Below are positions 33,001 to 43,600 of a stretch of DNA of 64,000 nucleotides, piece after piece. The notes under the pieces were generated by a model that had not been told where the DNA came from, searched no databases, and saw nothing but the letters and a program-made list of their open reading frames with translations. Source of the DNA: RHLJ01 sp965242845 (GTDB lineage Bacteria > Bacteroidota > Rhodothermia > Balneolales > Balneolaceae); the NCBI GenBank assembly GCA_965242845.1, contig CBDETC010000001.1:1-64000 (forward strand), written 5' to 3'. Each line of letters begins with the position of its first letter. The first letter of the stretch is position 1. The position numbers and the translations under genes were made by a program.

Positions 33001-36000
33001 TGTTCCAGCATTGGTGATATTTCCGGTATTCGGAATGGCTCCTGAAGTCGGGCGAATTTCTAATCCTGTAAATTCAAGCTGCCCAGGGTTGGTAGTGGAT
33101 GCAGCATCAATATCGAATTGTAAGACGGTGCTTGAACTGCTACCTGCATTATAAGAAGCCATAAGCTCAGTGGAGCCACCAAAGGCAGGGGATTCAGTTA
33201 CTCCAATAGTTGCCCCTGTGTTCCATTCATAGCCAGAGGGAGCAGTTAAAATATAGGTTCCGCTTGCAGTGAATTCTCCAATAAATCCTTCCTGAACAAA
33301 TGGACCGGATAAAGCGGTGTAGGTTGTATTTGCATCATCCGCTGAGATAGCTTCGCCACCTGTAGCTGGTGTAATTTTCCGAATGGCCTGATCATATTTA
33401 TCTGCTAAATAATCTTCTATACTTTCTCTTTCTGTTTGAGTGATACTTCGGCTGTAATAAATAAATTCTGCTATTTCTCCATCCCAACTTCTATTTGTAG
33501 CATCAGGGTCATCTTTTCCACCTTTACCTAAAATTGCAGTAGTTGCAGCTGTGATTGTTCCGGAAGGGGGAGGGTCGGCGGCAGAGCTCGGATTATTTAA
33601 AATTCCATCCACATATATGTCATAAGTAACCCCGCTTTCCCATTGCAAGCTTATGATTTGAGCATCGGTAGTTTGTATATCAGAGAAGCTTTCCAGTTGA
33701 TTATCAGCGCCATTCCCCAGTATTCCCGTTTTGACAATATTGTTAAATGCTCCAGCCCCATTTGCTCCAGATGCATCATAACGTATGGTTAATGTTTTAT
33801 CAGCACCAACGGGAGTTTCTGCGATAAATAGTCCTCTGTCAGTATTGGTTAAATCAGATTTATAGACAACAAAGAGGCTAAATTCAGTAGCATTATCGAT
33901 ATAGTTAACGTCTCCATCAGAATCGAGGAAATGATCACCATCCCCAACAAAATTTACTGCTGGCTGGCCATTTAATGATGCAGAACTTGCCACATACGTA
34001 GGGGCAGTACCCGCATCGGCAGTTCCAACATAGTCATTTCCATTTCCACTTTGATCGGCCCAGGTGGTTATAGCCACACCATCACCTTCAGAAATTCCAG
34101 CATCAGCACGAAGCCATACTTCCAGATTTGGTATGGTCTCTACCGGGCTTACATCAATCGTTCTTTTAAGCGAATCACTTTTTAATGCGCCATCACTTAC
34201 AATGAAACTAACTACTCGCTCAGGCCCTGAAGCTATGGTTGCATAATTCTTATAATCAATGGATCTCAGCGCAGACTGATAATCACTTAAGAGATTGTTG
34301 CCAACTAACTTGAGCCTTCCTGTAACGGTATCATAAGTACCTGTTATTCCAAAAATAGTGGAGTAGATGAGGGAGTCTTCTGCTGGCTTAAAATTCTCTG
34401 AAATCACTACAATCGCACTATCCAGGAAGGTGTCATCAGGATCTGAAACCACAATGGTATTCGTGATTTGAACTGAAGCATCAGGATAAGCAAGGTTTTC
34501 TGTTTCAATGGATGAAAGGATTGGGTTTGAATTAGCAGCAACAACAGTAATGTCTCTCGATTCAGTATTACTATTATTATCTCCATCATTTACAACAAAA
34601 GAGATAGTACGTGTGAGCTCTACAGGGTCAGAGCTGGTATTCTCATAGGTGACAGCTCTCAACGCAGCCTGGTAATTGGCTTCGGTATCCGTTCCGGAAA
34701 GTGTAAGTATTCCCGTTCCTGAAGCAAAGCTTCCGGTAATGTTTCCCGTATCAGTGAAATCAAGAAAGTCTTCTCCAAGTGTGTAATTGGCACTTATAGA
34801 AATAGTAGCACTTTCCATATCCGTATCATCAAAGTCGGAAAGGGTGATGGCACTAGTAATCGCAACTGCTCCGTCTCCTTCGTTGTAGGCAAGAGCTCCA
34901 GCTTCGATGTCTGCAAGAATAGGGGTGGCAGCTACATCAATTACATTGATATTTCTGCTTTGAGTATTGCTGACATCATCCCAATCATAGATTTCGAATT
35001 CTATAGTTCTTGTACTTACGGTAGGGTTGACGGTAGAATTACTATACCTAACCGCCCGCAATGCATCCTGATAATTGGAAATAGTATCAAATCCGGTGAG
35101 TACCATTTCCCCAGTAGTGGCATTGAAATTCCCGGTAATATTTGCGGTATTGGAAAAAGTGAGCACATCTTCCCCAGAAACGAAATTACCGGTTATGCTA
35201 ACCTTTGCACTGTCCAGATTTAAGTGAGAATCTCCGTCTGTAATTAAAATTGTACTGGTAATTGCTGTATCGGGATCTCCTTCAGTGAAGTCGATGGCAG
35301 TTCCTTCAATGGTAGAAAGTACTGGCGCTGTATTTCCCCACTTATCGTCAAAGTAGGAGTTTAAACTGGCTATTTGTCCTCCACTAAGAGCCGAATTCCA
35401 TGAGACTATTTCTCCGATTTGTCCGGTAAAGAAACCATTTTCATTGGCAAGAGTGACAGGGTTTTTAGTATTCCCGCTGTTTCCTCCAAGCCCGGAAGTT
35501 CCCGTACTTGCGGGCATATCACCAGCATCAGTAAAAGAACTAAATGTTCCCTCATTTACCTGGGCTGTCCAGATATTAGAGTCGTGATAGGCTATTACGG
35601 TATAAGATGTATTAGCCTGAACAGTGCCAAGGTTTATCGATTTATGTCGAACAGCGTTCGATCCTCCCCAGTTCGCATCATTACGGCTATAGGCCTGGGC
35701 ATAAAGCACCCCATCTTCTAAGGTAAAATTATATCCAAGTGTACCGTTGCTCTGTTCATAAATTACCTGGAAGCCGGTGATGTCACTTCCAGTCCTAAAG
35801 ACCAGTGCAAATGACTTTTGACTGAAAGTACTGTTGTTGATTAATGTCTCTGTTCCCTTAGTGAGTATGGTCGAAGTACCCCCATCAAATACCACCGATC
35901 CACGTTCTCCAAAGCCCTCGGTATCAAATACTGGAGCGGTACCTGCAGTAAAGTCAAAATTGTTGGTTGTATTCAAATCAACCCAGGTAGAAATAGTAGC

Positions 36001-37557
36001 ACCATCCAAAGTATTGGCTATTCCGTCGTCATCTACATCCTGGGCATCTAAGTGAAAAACATTGCTAGCGATATCTGTAGTTAAATCAGAAAGCGTTACA
36101 ATAACATCGAGATCTCTGGTAACAGTATTTGTAGCGCTGGTACCATCATAAGCAGTTATAGAAATAGTACGGGTTAACTGGCTTGGAGAAGTAAGGTCAT
36201 CACTGCCATAAGTAATACTTCGAATGGCAGATTTATAATTAGTAGTATCCGTGGTTCCGGTTAGTAATAATTTGCCCGTTAATGGGGTATAAGTCCCTGT
36301 TATAACACCGTCTGTAAAATTAAGGTTATCATCTAATCCATCCAGGTTCGCCGTTATTTGAACTACGGCACTGTCAAAAGTAGATACGGTAGGATGAGAA
36401 CCAATAAGAAGAGAGTTGGTAATAAATACATCAGAACCTCCGGCAGTATAAAGTTGTGTACTGGTTTCGATATTACTCAAACCTGGTATGTCATCAAGTT
36501 GGCCAATAAAAGTTCCGGGGCTAAATTGATTGTTGTACTCTGTAGCAATCCAGTCCGCAGAACGATCTGTATCTGAAATACGAACTTCATCAATTATTCC
36601 ATCGACTGCATCTGCTAGCCGAGAGATATAAAGTGGGTCATTATTAGTTACGAAAGCAGTTGTATTGGTATTTGATGCCACTTCAACGCCATCCTGATAA
36701 ATAGCCATACCAGTAGAGCGCTGTACAAAGGTTAAATATATCCAGGTGGCATTAGTTAAAGAATTTGCTGCCCCTACAGTTAATACGTTGCTTCCATTTT
36801 TTCTCCATCTTGTTCTTACACCACTCCTTGAAGTAATCTCATAGGAGGTATTAATACCTTTGGAAATATAGTCTGGTACCTCACCAGTAGTCTGGTTAAA
36901 CCAAAAGGAAGCTGTGATATTACCTGTGATATCTAAACTGGCGTCGTCGGCTACCTGGATGAAGTCACGATCAGCACGTACAAAGTCACGGGCATTTCCA
37001 ATTTGACCCGTAACAGATGAAATTCCAGGGGTATCACCACTAATCGTACCATCGTTATTATTGGATGTTCCGTCTTCCTCATTACTATTTGTATCCCCAT
37101 CCATATGCATAACCAACTGGTAGTTTGAATCCCAGGTAGAGGTCGAACTTTGGTCAGTAGTAATGGCAGCATCCCCATAATAGATAAAAAATTGGGTATC
37201 GGTAGTAGGGCTAAGAGTAGGGAATCGAACCCAGAAAATGATCTCTCCTGTTCCCGAATTATATGACTCCAATTCAAAATCCAATGCCGTTGTACCATCA
37301 GCAGCAGCAAAGGCAATATCGAAACCATTAATATTATCTGTTCCGGTACCTGGGGTGGCATTATAGGCGAAGTCGGAGTCTGTAATACTAATTAATACAG
37401 GAAAGTCAGTGAAATCAGAAGAGCCACTTACATTATCACTTTCAACAAAATATTTTTTTCGATTAGAAAAAGAGCCCAATTGTGCCTGAGCAATTTCACT
37501 TAGTCCAAATAAAAATAGAAGGATAAAACCGATATGTGAACTTCTCGGAATACACAT
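30004..37557 (-). CDS. giant T9SS-exported adhesin-like protein (2517 aa)
   Basis: Signal peptide to about residue 26 (EIAQAQ). Approximate order: DUF2341 domain (45-130, FPVLISITDSDFAY), LamG/concanavalin-like domain (150-350, ending DEVRISDTDRSADWIATEYN), one cadherin-like repeat (355-490), a second lectin-like domain (500-740, FHLDAQDVDDDGI), three more cadherin-like repeats (745-1140, each PxLSxIE...NYQAALRAVTYEN), a third lectin-like domain (NLEVWLRADAGI), Ig/invasin-like domains (about 1390-1990), a conserved C-terminal module and the T9SS sorting domain (NYPNPFNPSTTIPFGL, ending KRFSLIK). It is a secreted, surface-attached, probable adhesin. Two TTAATT/TCTAATA motifs precede its start. 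It is shorter by one cadherin-like repeat than its two big paralogues. Confidence 0.85.
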   Translation of the reverse strand: MCIPRSSHIGFILLFLFGLSEIAQAQLGSFSNRKKYFVESDNVSGSSDFTDFPVLISITDSDFAYNATPGTGTDNINGFDIAFAAADGTTALDFELESYNSGTGEIIFWVRFPTLSPTTDTQFFIYYGDAAITTDQSSTSTWDSNYQLVMHMDGDTNSNEEDGTSNNNDGTISGDTPGISSVTGQIGNARDFVRADRDFIQVADDASLDITGNITASFWFNQTTGEVPDYISKGINTSYEITSRSGVRTRWRKNGSNVLTVGAANSLTNATWIYLTFVQRSTGMAIYQDGVEVASNTNTTAFVTNNDPLYISRLADAVDGIIDEVRISDTDRSADWIATEYNNQFSPGTFIGQLDDIPGLSNIETSTQLYTAGGSDVFITNSLLIGSHPTVSTFDSAVVQITANLDGLDDNLNFTDGVITGTYTPLTGKLLLTGTTDTTNYKSAIRSITYGSDDLTSPSQLTRTISITAYDGTSATNTVTRDLDVIVTLSDLTTDIASNVFHLDAQDVDDDGIANTLDGATISTWVDLNTTNNFDFTAGTAPVFDTEGFGERGSVVFDGGTSTILTKGTETLINNSTFSQKSFALVFRTGSDITGFQVIYEQSNGTLGYNFTLEDGVLYAQAYSRNDANWGGSNAVRHKSINLGTVQANTSYTVIAYHDSNIWTAQVNEGTFSSFTDAGDMPASTGTSGLGGNSGNTKNPVTLANENGFFTGQIGEIVSWNSALSGGQIASLNSYFDDKWGNTAPVLSTIEGTAIDFTEGDPDTAITSTILITDGDSHLNLDSAKVSITGNFVSGEDVLTFSNTANITGNFNATTGEMVLTGFDTISNYQDALRAVRYSNSTVNPTVSTRTIEFEIYDWDDVSNTQSRNINVIDVAATPILADIEAGALAYNEGDGAVAITSAITLSDFDDTDMESATISISANYTLGEDFLDFTDTGNITGSFASGTGILTLSGTDTEANYQAALRAVTYENTSSDPVELTRTISFVVNDGDNNSNTESRDITVVAANSNPILSSIETENLAYPDASVQITNTIVVSDPDDTFLDSAIVVISENFKPAEDSLIYSTIFGITGTYDTVTGRLKLVGNNLLSDYQSALRSIDYKNYATIASGPERVVSFIVSDGALKSDSLKRTIDVSPVETIPNLEVWLRADAGISEGDGVAITTWADQSGNGNDYVGTADAGTAPTYVASSASLNGQPAVNFVGDGDHFLDSDGDVNYIDNATEFSLFVVYKSDLTNTDRGLFIAETPVGADKTLTIRYDASGANGAGAFNNIVKTGILGNGADNQLESFSDIQTTDAQIISLQWESGVTYDIYVDGILNNPSSAADPPPSGTITAATTAILGKGGKDDPDATNRSWDGEIAEFIYYSRSITQTERESIEDYLADKYDQAIRKITPATGGEAISADDANTTYTALSGPFVQEGFIGEFTASGTYILTAPSGYEWNTGATIGVTESPAFGGSTELMASYNAGSSSSTVLQFDIDAASTTNPGQLEFTGLEIRPTSGAIPNTGNITNAGTTGQGGTTNYGTIAMVAGANDSLIFVQQPSATNVDSTITPAVRVQLVDQYGNSIEQSGVDISIALASGSTGNLSQTTPVSTNSLGIAEFDTLSVDDIGTKELVATSAGLSPDTSSTFEIVNAGTLTGFTVERVPSGSISAKTAGQTFNIIITAIDGTSTTVTTFNGTVVISSSCTMGTGQGTTGSFTNGVLASTTVSLTSVGTCDITATNSAGSETGTSNTFTVSAGAASEVTSTITASPTVILNDGITTSTITVALKDVYGNDLTSGGDVVALSITPTALGSLGSVTDVGDGTYTATLTSSTTAGTDNITGTVNAVTITDDADVEYALFSHIWDSQLGSASDASNWEDAANWNVGTQPGASSVVFIPASPAVGNEQPVVDVAGSTVASVTMETGASLTISGGINFTITGDLSGGSILGTNADSLTVGGDVLNVSTINVGTVILNGSVAQSITDPHSYTNLVIDNASGVSVEENLVISDSLKLENGELFIPSGNNLIADGISYGSGSLRFQRTITGDIGWRMLSAPVSSTFGDFLDGVLTQGYSGAFYDISSSPGDTVQPNVLYYIESYDNSGAGATDNQRFRAPTSAQSLTAGQGIFVFFFGDIPADSRYNDPLPDTIDVSGQEFGLSGEVDFGITYTTTADSGWNFVGNPFGATIDWDDNPNWTKTNVDGTIYIWDPAANGGDGEYLTWNGSTGTLGSGLIAPFQGFWVKANAPSPDLRVTTDAKTTGGAFLRKELASPDENPMFELELSIDGLEKKTSIFFTDEGSRGKDLLDGYTLLPFTDNRLDLHTLLDDGSSLAINHLPTLRDNRIIIPLVVRGYREGEPISGEYQLRFINADNLPEEWIVLLIDKETGNEVNLITNEEQRIFHTTRGKAKVGNPLSTPDLVFLESLATRYTLMITTEEIEANIPRSIFLDQNYPNPFNPSTTIPFGLNETSNVELTIYDILGRKVQTLINGQRNAGLHEVTFNARDLASGVYFYRLVTDNQTLIKRFSLIK

Positions 37558-37576
37558 GCATTCATTTGTCTACCAC

Positions 37577-37655
37577 GGGTTAATTGGGTCTAATAGCCCA
37601 AATAAATATAATCTAAGCAGGTATGATTAAATAATGAATTAACCCATTCTAATTT
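37577..37655 (-). promoter_or_regulatory. two copies of the TTAA/TCTAAT motif before the 2517-aa gene
   Basis: On the plus strand, TTAATTGGGTCTAATAG (37580-37596) and TTAACCCATTCTAATTT (37639-37655). Read in the direction of transcription they fit wATTAGA(A)nnnnTTAA, as do the motifs before the other three giant genes. Confidence 0.4.
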
Positions 37656-37676
37656 CGTCCTAAACAAAGGGTAGAG

Positions 37677-40600
37677 TTATTTAATCAGGGTAAATTTCTG
37701 CACAAGTATTTTATCGGTTGTTATAAGCCTGTAGAAATAAACCCCACTGGCTAATTCTCTTGAGTTGAATTGTACTTCATACCTTCCTGCGGCTCTTGGT
37801 CCGTCAACAAGGCTTTGTACTTTACGCCCGAGCATATCATATACTACTAATTCAACATGGCTGTCTTCATTCAGGCCAAAAGGAATGGTAGTGGTAGGAT
37901 TAAACGGATTTGGGTAATTCTGCGATAGGAATATTTCTTCCGGAACATCTCTCTCAATTTGTTCTGTACTTATCTTTAATGTGAAGCGAGTGCTCTGGGA
38001 ACCGGATTTTCTGTGAATCTTAAAATTTGGTGAAGAAGGATTGGTAATAGGAGCTACTTTTGCTTTGGTGGAGTGAAAGAAGGTGTAAGACTCCTCTTGC
38101 ATCAGATCGATTTCATTACCTGTTTCATTATCGATAAGGGTTAAAATCCAGTCTTCAGGAATGCTCCTCAGGTCTCCCCAAACAAAGGTTAAATCTTCGG
38201 ATTTTGGAATACCATGTTCATAAGAACCAATATGGATTGGTATAAATAGCCTGGAGTTGAAGTCATTTGGTAGGCTATTGATTGCTAATTCAGTACCATC
38301 TTCCAGTAAAGTGTGCATCTCTATAAAGGAACTGGTTAAAGGCAGGAGTCTGTATGCATCTAACTCATCTTTAGCTTTTAACCCACGGTCCGAAAACATG
38401 ATATTAGTTTTTTTGGATCGACCAGATGTTGAGGTGAGAGCAAGGTCTATAATTTGTACAGAAGAATTATTGCTCCGGAAACCAGAAGCTTCTTTCCTGA
38501 GGAAGCTTCCTCCGGTTGTTTTCGCTTCTTTACTTACTTTAAGTACAGGACTTTCGTCATTTGCTTTAATCCAGAATCCCTGGAAAGGAGGGATTAAGCC
38601 TCCATTTGGAAGGGTACCAGTAGTCCCGTTCCAGGTTAGATATTCACCATCACCGCCATTTGCGGATGGATCCCAGATATAAATGGTCGACTCAATATTA
38701 GTTTTGGTCCAATTTGTATTGTCATCCCAGTCAATTGTCGCGAGAAAGGGATTACCTATAAAGTTCCAGCCCGAATCTGCGGTTGTTGTATAGGTTACTC
38801 CAAAATCAACTTCGGTACCGTTCCCATCAAATTCCTGTCCACTTACATCAAGAGTATCCGGCAAGGGGTCATTATATCTCGAATCTGCCGCGATATCTCC
38901 AAATAGGAAGACAAAGATTCCCTGTCCCTGAGTAACTTTTTGGCTTGAACTGGTCGGAGCTCTTAATCGCTGGTTGTCCGTTCCCGAATAGTTTTCTAAA
39001 TGAGTAAGTACGGTAGGCTGGAGGTTGTCATCTACATCATTACCTAAGGTAGAACCAGAATATCCTTGAGTTAAAACTCCATCAAGAAACTCCCCATAAG
39101 TGGTGTCAATTGGTGAAGAGAGCATTCTCCATCCCATATCTCCAAACATTCGTTGCTGGATTCGTAATTCACCGTTTTCATACTCCTTGGTATTTGCAAT
39201 AAGAGTGGTTCCGGTAGGAAGAAATAATGTTCCATTAGTGAGTTTCAGAGTCCCTGAAACCGATAAATCTGTAGTAAAATCGGCTCCCGAAGTATTATCC
39301 AATTCAAGATTTACATAGCTATTGGGGGTCGATACATCTTGTTTTGCACTACCACCCAACTTTACATAGCCTACTGTTATATCAGATATATCTAAATCTC
39401 CACCTACGGTAACGGAATCGGTATTACTCCCCAACACTTCCCCGTCTCCTGAAAGTCCTCCGGTTATAATTAATTCTTTTCCACCAGAAATAGTGATTGA
39501 GGCGCTAGCTTCTATAGAAAGCTGAGCTATTTGTGTATCGGTCGAGTTAATTACGGGTTGCTCATTACCCACTGCGGGAGTTGCAGGTATTAATATCTTA
39601 TCGCCGGAGGCTGGGACAACACCAGAGCTCCAGTTTGTAGCCAAATCCCAGTTTTGGGCATTAACCACAGAGCCCACCGATGACTGCCATTGGTTATTGA
39701 ATTCGGCAAACTCTACATCCACATTGTCAGTGATTGAAACCGTATTAAGGGTTCCACTGATAGTTGCAGTTCCAGCTATAGTTGAAGAGGTAAGCATAGC
39801 TGTATAAGTACCATTAGAATTATCGGTTACAGAACTCAAAGAACCACTTGTAGTATTCAAAAGCACTGTTTCACCACCAGAGCTAATATTATTCCCTTCG
39901 GAGTCTTTAAGCTGAACAGTGATTGTTGAGGTCGAAAATCCATCATTAAATATTACCGTTGGGCTTGCAGAGATAGTAGAAGTAGAAGCTGCTGGGTCAC
40001 CCGGACTTACATCAAAACTATTACTACTTCCTGTTTCTGAACCTGAAGAATTTGTAGCAGTTAGTACACATGTACCAATGCTGGAAATGGAAACAGTATG
40101 AGAAGTCAACACCCCTGAGCTAAAGTTTGCGGTAGTTCCATCTCCTGAACCTAAAGAACAATTAGAGGATATATTTACTGTTCCGGTGAAGGTTTTAACA
40201 GTATCAGGCTGACCATCTACAGCAACCACGGTAATATTGAAGGATTTTCCAGTTTGCTTATCGGAAATATTGCCCGAAGGTACACGCTCTACCTGGAATT
40301 GGGTAAGCTCACCGATAACTACGATGTCAAACGCAGTACTTGTAGCACTTGTAAGGCCAGTACTGGAGGCAGAAAGGGTATAGCTACCAGTTCCGCTTAG
40401 TGTCAGATTACTGAATTCTGCTATTCCAAAGATATTTGTTGTCGTGGTTGTGGTCCCTCCAAGAGTTCCGCTTCCACTAACAATATTCCTTGCTATAGAA
40501 ATACTCACGTCATTTTCTTCTACTGCATTTCCATACTGATCAAGAAGCTGTACCCGAACAGCAGGGGATATTGCAGAACTCACATTTGAAGTGGAGGGTT

Positions 40601-43600
40601 GTTCACTAAATTCCAATGCGTTTTTCGCTCCTGGAATCATAATTAGCTCTCCATAATTAGTGCTTCCACCTAATCCAGTTGTACCAGTATTGGTGATAAA
40701 GCCGGTATTCGGGAGGACGCCCGTTGTTGGTCGCACTTTAAAATTTGAGAAGATAATTTCTCCAGGATTGGTGCTGGATTCGAAACCTATTGTAAAGGTA
40801 ATTTGAGAACTGGTTCTGCCCGTAAGTGAGACTGTGAGTTCTGTATTTCCTCCAAATGCAGAAGCAACAGCAGCGGATGGAGCGGGTAAATTGGTGTCGT
40901 CCCATTCGAAACCCGAAGGAGCATTAAAAACGAAGGTTCCTCCACTGGCGAATTCGCCCACAAAACTTTCCTGTACTCTTGGCCCGGAGAGGGTAGTATA
41001 GGTTGAGTTGGCATTGTCTGCAGATATGGCTTCTCCACCTGTAGCAGCTGTTAAAGAACGAATTGCGATATCATATTTTGAAGACAAATAATCTTCAATA
41101 TCCTCTTGCTCAGAGATAGAAAGTTCCTTTCCATAGAGAATTACTTCGGCGATCAGTCCATCCCAGCTTCCTGATAAATCTTTTGTTCCCTGACCTATAA
41201 TTGCGGTCGTAACACTTTCAAGTACTCCGGTTGGGATATTCTGGAAGAAGGTGGGGTTGCTAAGTACTCCATCCACATACAGCTCGTAATTCAATTCGGA
41301 AGACCATTTAAGCATCACAATTTGGCCTACTGCAGATTGCGCTGCTTCAAAACTTTCCATTACAAAAGCGGTAGCTAAATCCCTCATGCCAGTTGTAATT
41401 ACATCATCCGCCGATCCGTTATCTCCCTGGCTGTCGTACCTGATACTGAATACTCTGTCTTCGCCAGTTGCATCTGGCTCATACGTAGTCCAAAAACCCT
41501 GATCAGTATTTATATCATCTGATTCCAGTACAAAGAAAATGGTAAGCTCGTCTAATCCATTCAGGTAATTTTCTGCGTCAATATCTTCAAGCCGGTATCC
41601 TGAAGAGCCCGGGAATTCAACAGCGTTCTGCGAATTTATTGAGCTTAAACTTGTGCGAAATGTAGGTTCAGTACCGGAATTAGTAGCAGTGAAATGGTTA
41701 TTATTCCCACTTTGATCTTCCCATCTTCCTACATCCGACCCCTCTGTACTCGCCGTCGAACCGCCGGTGGTTGTAAATGTACCCGCATCTCCTTTTAGCC
41801 AAACTAACAAGTCGGAAAAGGATTTTGGGATACTAAAAGAAATAGCTCTGGATACTGTATTACTATTACCATCACCATCATTTGCAGTGATACTTATGAT
41901 TCTATCAACATCGGTAGGTGCACTTACTGTATTGCGGTAGCTGACGGTCCTGATCGCTGATTGAAAATCGGACTTCGAAGCAGGCCCAGTAAGTGTCAGA
42001 GTCCCTGAACCATCTGTCCACGTTGATGTTATCCCAAATAAGGATTCGAATTCTAGCGTATCCTGAGAGCTATCATAATTCGATGTAATCTCGAAGGTTA
42101 CCGTTTCAATAGTTGAATCATCAGGGTCAGTGATGGTGATAGTCTCTGAAATAGTTGACGACTGATTTGCCAGATAGAAAATAGTTTCAGTTTCAAGATC
42201 GGCTAGGGTAGGGAGGGTATTAGCACTGGAAACAGAAATATCACGTGTTGTTCCGGTTGCACTGCTATCGGTGCCATCAAAAACACGAATTTCTATGGTA
42301 CGATTAACGCTCGTAACAGGATCAGTACTGGTGTTTTCAAAAGTGACATTTCTTAGTGCTGCCTGATAGTTTGCCAGTGTCGTTGTACCGCTAAGACTTA
42401 AAATCCCGGTAGTACTATTAAAAGATCCACTAATACCAAGTGCTGTGGTATAATTGAGTTCGTCTTCACCTAAAAAATAGTTGTTTGTAAATGCTACGGT
42501 AGCTCCCTGAAGGGTAGTATTGTCGTTATCAGAAATGGTAAGAGCTGCAGTAATATCTGTAGCCGTACCGCCCTCAGTAAAAGAGAGAGTAGTTGCTTCC
42601 AGATTGGAAAGAACAGGAAGATCGTTGGATGCTATAACATCAATATCCCGGGTTATTACCCCACTTGAATCATCCCAGTCATAAACGATAAAACTTATTT
42701 TTCTGGTAGAAACAGTTGGAGTGGTTGTTTCTGAATTTCGATAGGTTACGTTTCTTAAAGCTGTCTGATAGTTTCCGGTTGTCGTTGATCCTGTGAGAGT
42801 TAGAGCCCCGCTTGAAGAGTCATAAGAACCTGAAATACCGAGAGCAGTAGTATATGCCAGTATATCTTCAGAACTGACAAACCCGCTGGATATGTACACT
42901 TTCGCGCTATCAATTTCAGTGGCATCGTCTTCAGTGTCTGCATCTGTTATGGTGATGGTTGAACTAATAGCAGTAGCGGCATCACCTTCGGTATAATCCA
43001 AGGCTGAAACTTCAATATTGGATAGAACAGGTGGTGTATTAAACCATTTATCACTTAAGTGTGCATAGATATTAGTAAAATCAGTTTCTGTTAATGATGC
43101 ATTCCACGAAACGAGCTCAGCAACTTCACCAGTAAAATTATTTGTAGTAGATGGATTACTTACGAAAGTGACGGGATCACTGGTTCCATCTTCTTCACCT
43201 ATTCTTGGTCCTCCACTATGACTGCTCATTGTACCAGCTGTAAGTGGACTTTGAATGATACTTCCTCCATTAATATTTGCTTCCCAAGTCGTAGTAGACT
43301 GATCGTGGCTTGCAATTACTATATAGGTTGTATGAGTTTCAACGGTACCCAAATTGATGGATACATCATCACCATCTGTCCAGGAAGAGTTACTACTCCA
43401 CGCATAGGCATATGCCTCTCCATCTTTTATCGAAATGTTATAGCCGTTTACACCACCACCTTGTTCATAAATTACCTGGAATCCCGAAAGGTCATCGCTG
43501 GTTCGGAAAACAGTGGCAAATGATTTTTCCGTAAAGGCGCTGGTATTGACGATAGTATTATTAGCTAAATCAAAATTGTCCCCATCATTGCCAGAATTTC